A stretch of DNA of 64,000 nt from Propionimicrobium sp. PCR01-08-3. GTDB lineage: Bacteria > Actinomycetota > Actinomycetes > Propionibacteriales > Propionibacteriaceae. The position numbers and the translations under genes are program-made. A model generated the notes under the pieces. That model did not search any database. It had not been told where the DNA came from and was given only the letters and a program-made list of their open reading frames with translations. Each line of letters opens with the position of its first letter. The stretch's first letter is position 1. Positions 62,678-64,000 of this stretch are shown here, in pieces. The DNA lies in the NCBI RefSeq assembly GCF_030286045.1, contig NZ_CP127390.1, forward strand, positions 1,815,482 to 1,879,481, in the 5' to 3' direction.

Positions 62678-63505
62678 TCACCGTTGGTCTCCGCGCCCGG
62701 CCGCGAGTTCGTAGCAGGCGACCGCCGCAGCTGCCGCAACATTGAGCGAGTCGACGCCGTGGTGCATCTCGATGCGCACCACGGCGTCCGCCTGTCGTAG
62801 CCAGTGGGCGCTGAGCCCGTCACCCTCGGTACCCATCAGCAGCGCGATCTTGCGCGGGCTTGCCCGAAGGGCTGCCGAGTAGTCGCGCAGGCTGACGGTA
62901 TCGTCGCCCAACGCCATGGCCACGATCTCGAAACCTGCCCGCTGTAGTTCTTCCAAGCCGGACGCCCAGTTGGTCATCCGCGCCCAGGGCAGGTCGAAAA
63001 CGGTCCCCATTGACGTCTTGATGGCGCGTCGATAGAGCGGATCGGCCGCCCGTGGGGCGAGCAGCACGCCGTCCCATCCCAGGCCCGCAGCGCTACGGAT
63101 GATCGCACCGACGTTGGTGTGATCGACGATGTCCTCGCACACCACGAGCCGGTCGGCGCCCAGCAGATCGTCCATCTGCAGGGCGACATTGCGATGCATG
63201 GACGCCAACGCCCCGCGGTGCACATGAAACCCGGTCACCTGCTCGGCCAACTCTTCGGTCACCACGTATACCGGCGCATCCGTGGCGTCCAACAGGTCGG
63301 ACAGCCCTTCGAGCCAGCGTTCGGCAAGCATGAAAGATCGTGGCCGGAAGCCTGCCTCGACGGCGCGGCGGATGATCTTGGCGCCTTCGGCGATGAACAG
63401 GCCACCCTCGGTCTCCAGCTTCTTGCGCAAGCTCGTCTCACGTAGCCGGACATAATCGTCGAGACGGTGGTCGCCGGGGTCGGTGATCGAAATGAGGTTG
63501 GCCAC
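62678..63505 (-). CDS. TrmH family RNA 2'-O-methyltransferase (SpoU)
   Basis: 275 residues from a GTG. N-terminal substrate-binding part (DDYVRLRETSLRKKLETEGGLFIAEGAKIIRRAV) and the SPOUT domain with LVVCEDIVDHTNVGAIIRSAAGLGWDGVLLAP, SMGTVFDLPWARM, ALLMGTEGDGLSAHWL and IEMHHGVDSLNVAAAAAVACYEL, the knotted SAM site. Members methylate rRNA or tRNA ribose; the target is not evident. The longer upstream frame is rejected because TACGAT precedes this GTG by eight bases. Confidence 0.92.
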   Translation of the reverse strand: MANLISITDPGDHRLDDYVRLRETSLRKKLETEGGLFIAEGAKIIRRAVEAGFRPRSFMLAERWLEGLSDLLDATDAPVYVVTEELAEQVTGFHVHRGALASMHRNVALQMDDLLGADRLVVCEDIVDHTNVGAIIRSAAGLGWDGVLLAPRAADPLYRRAIKTSMGTVFDLPWARMTNWASGLEELQRAGFEIVAMALGDDTVSLRDYSAALRASPRKIALLMGTEGDGLSAHWLRQADAVVRIEMHHGVDSLNVAAAAAVACYELAAGRGDQR

Positions 63506-63513
63506 GAGTGCCG

Positions 63514-63519
63514 ATCGTA
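63514..63519 (-). promoter_or_regulatory. -10 box for the leaderless TrmH-family gene
   Basis: TACGAT on the minus strand ends eight bases before the GTG; no ribosome binding site. Confidence 0.45.
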
Positions 63520-63695
63520 GTCGCGAGCGTGTGGCCGTCCGTCGGGGACCCATCGGTGACCACGTTGGATCGTGGCCCGCCGACCCATTCTCACTGCCCG
63601 GCCTTCGCCCTCCATACACGAAGGAGCACGATCTTTTCGCCCGATCAGGTCGTCCCTGCTGATGAGCACGCGTATGCCACATCCGGCCGCGGTCG

Positions 63696-63701
63696 TAGGG
63701 T
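63696..63701 (+). promoter_or_regulatory. -10 box for the leaderless symporter gene
   Basis: TAGGGT ends seven bases before the GTG start; no ribosome binding site. Confidence 0.45.
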
Positions 63702-63708
63702 GAGCATC

Positions 63709-64000
63709 GTGACCCCGACAGCCAAGCCCCGCAAGCCCTGGTGGCGGCGCATCGACTACTTCATGGTCGCCATCATCGCCGCTGCAGTGATCGCAACCGT
63801 GCTGCCGGCCCGCGGAGCCGGCGTCGAGGTGGTGGACTGGGCGTCCAAGATCACCATCGCGATTCTGTTCTTCCTCTACGGCGTACGGCTGAAGCCGAGT
63901 GAAACCATCACCGGGCTCAAGCACTGGCGGTTGCACACGGTGATTCTGACCTTCACCTTCATTGCTTTCCCCATCATCGGGATGGCGTTGCGGGTGCTGG
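63709..64000 (+). CDS. Bile acid:sodium symporter family protein (3' truncated)
   Basis: The first 97 residues are present and the frame runs off the window. After a basic start (KPRKPWWRRIDYF) come hydrophobic segments with ILFFLYGVRLKPSETITGLKHWRLHTVILTFTFIAFPIIGM, characteristic of the SBF-like (YfeH-type) transporters in the BASS superfamily. Members import organic anions with sodium; substrates in bacteria are mostly unknown. Another GTG three codons earlier is possible, but the -10 spacing favours this one. Confidence 0.82.
   Translation, partial: MTPTAKPRKPWWRRIDYFMVAIIAAAVIATVLPARGAGVEVVDWASKITIAILFFLYGVRLKPSETITGLKHWRLHTVILTFTFIAFPIIGMALRVL

Overview
This is a chromosomal window from a high-G+C Gram-positive bacterium (Actinomycetota). 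The signs are the strong G/C bias at third codon positions, frequent GTG/TTG starts, many -10 boxes lying 6-8 bases before a start codon (leaderless genes), and actinobacterial gene neighbourhoods: ispG next to a DUF4081-GNAT gene, DUF4439, a DUF2993/LmeA-like lipoprotein-type gene, IF2 with a very long Gly/Pro-rich N-terminus, and S2 with an Ala/Glu-rich tail. A propionate-type CoA-transferase, cobalamin uptake and the general layout would fit a member of the Propionibacteriaceae, but that family assignment is inference. No rRNA, tRNA, CRISPR array, insertion sequence or prophage gene was seen.

Region 1 (1-9.2 kb). A truncated S10 serine carboxypeptidase gene converges on yceD, coaD and rsmD. 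A forward block follows (PNPOx-like flavoprotein, TIM-barrel sugar isomerase/epimerase, Gfo/Idh/MocA dehydrogenase), then recG, a TauE/SafE-type exporter and rpmB.

Region 2 (9.3-20.3 kb). This is a catabolic or anaerobic-respiratory island on the minus strand: CoA-transferase, MaoC hydratase, acyl-CoA dehydrogenase, EtfB/FixA, EtfA/FixB, FixC, FixX and, behind a strong hairpin, an enoyl-CoA hydratase. A PucR-type regulator lies upstream and a GntP-family carboxylate permease diverges from it. The core order matches E. coli ydiF-ydiO-ydiQ-ydiR-ydiS-ydiT. A plausible pathway is import of a short hydroxy- or enoic acid, activation to its CoA thioester, dehydration or hydration, and reduction or oxidation through the Fix flavoproteins.

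Region 3 (20.5-31.8 kb). RNase J, then a cobalamin uptake locus (two paralogous BtuF-like lipoproteins; a cobalamin riboswitch before the second copy, followed by BtuC and BtuD), a GNAT gene, the dapB-DUF2993 pair, and pnp with its terminator and a structured leader.

Region 4 (31.8-57 kb). The classic translation and RNA-metabolism block on the minus strand: rpsO, ribF, truB, rbfA, infB, ylxR, nusA, rimP, proS, ispG, rlmN, cdsA, frr, pyrH, tsf, rpsB. Forward insertions interrupt it: marC, a Tat lipoprotein with DUF4439, a heterodimeric CydDC-like ABC exporter and a LOG-family protein; a reverse NAD(P)-binding protein is also inserted. dxr and rseP, usually found between rlmN and ispG, are absent here.

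Region 5 (57-64 kb). A secreted or membrane-anchored M23 protein with two peptidase-like domains (the first degenerate), a XerC-type recombinase, peptide deformylase, malic enzyme, a TrmH-family RNA methyltransferase, and the start of a bile acid:sodium symporter-like gene cut by the window end.
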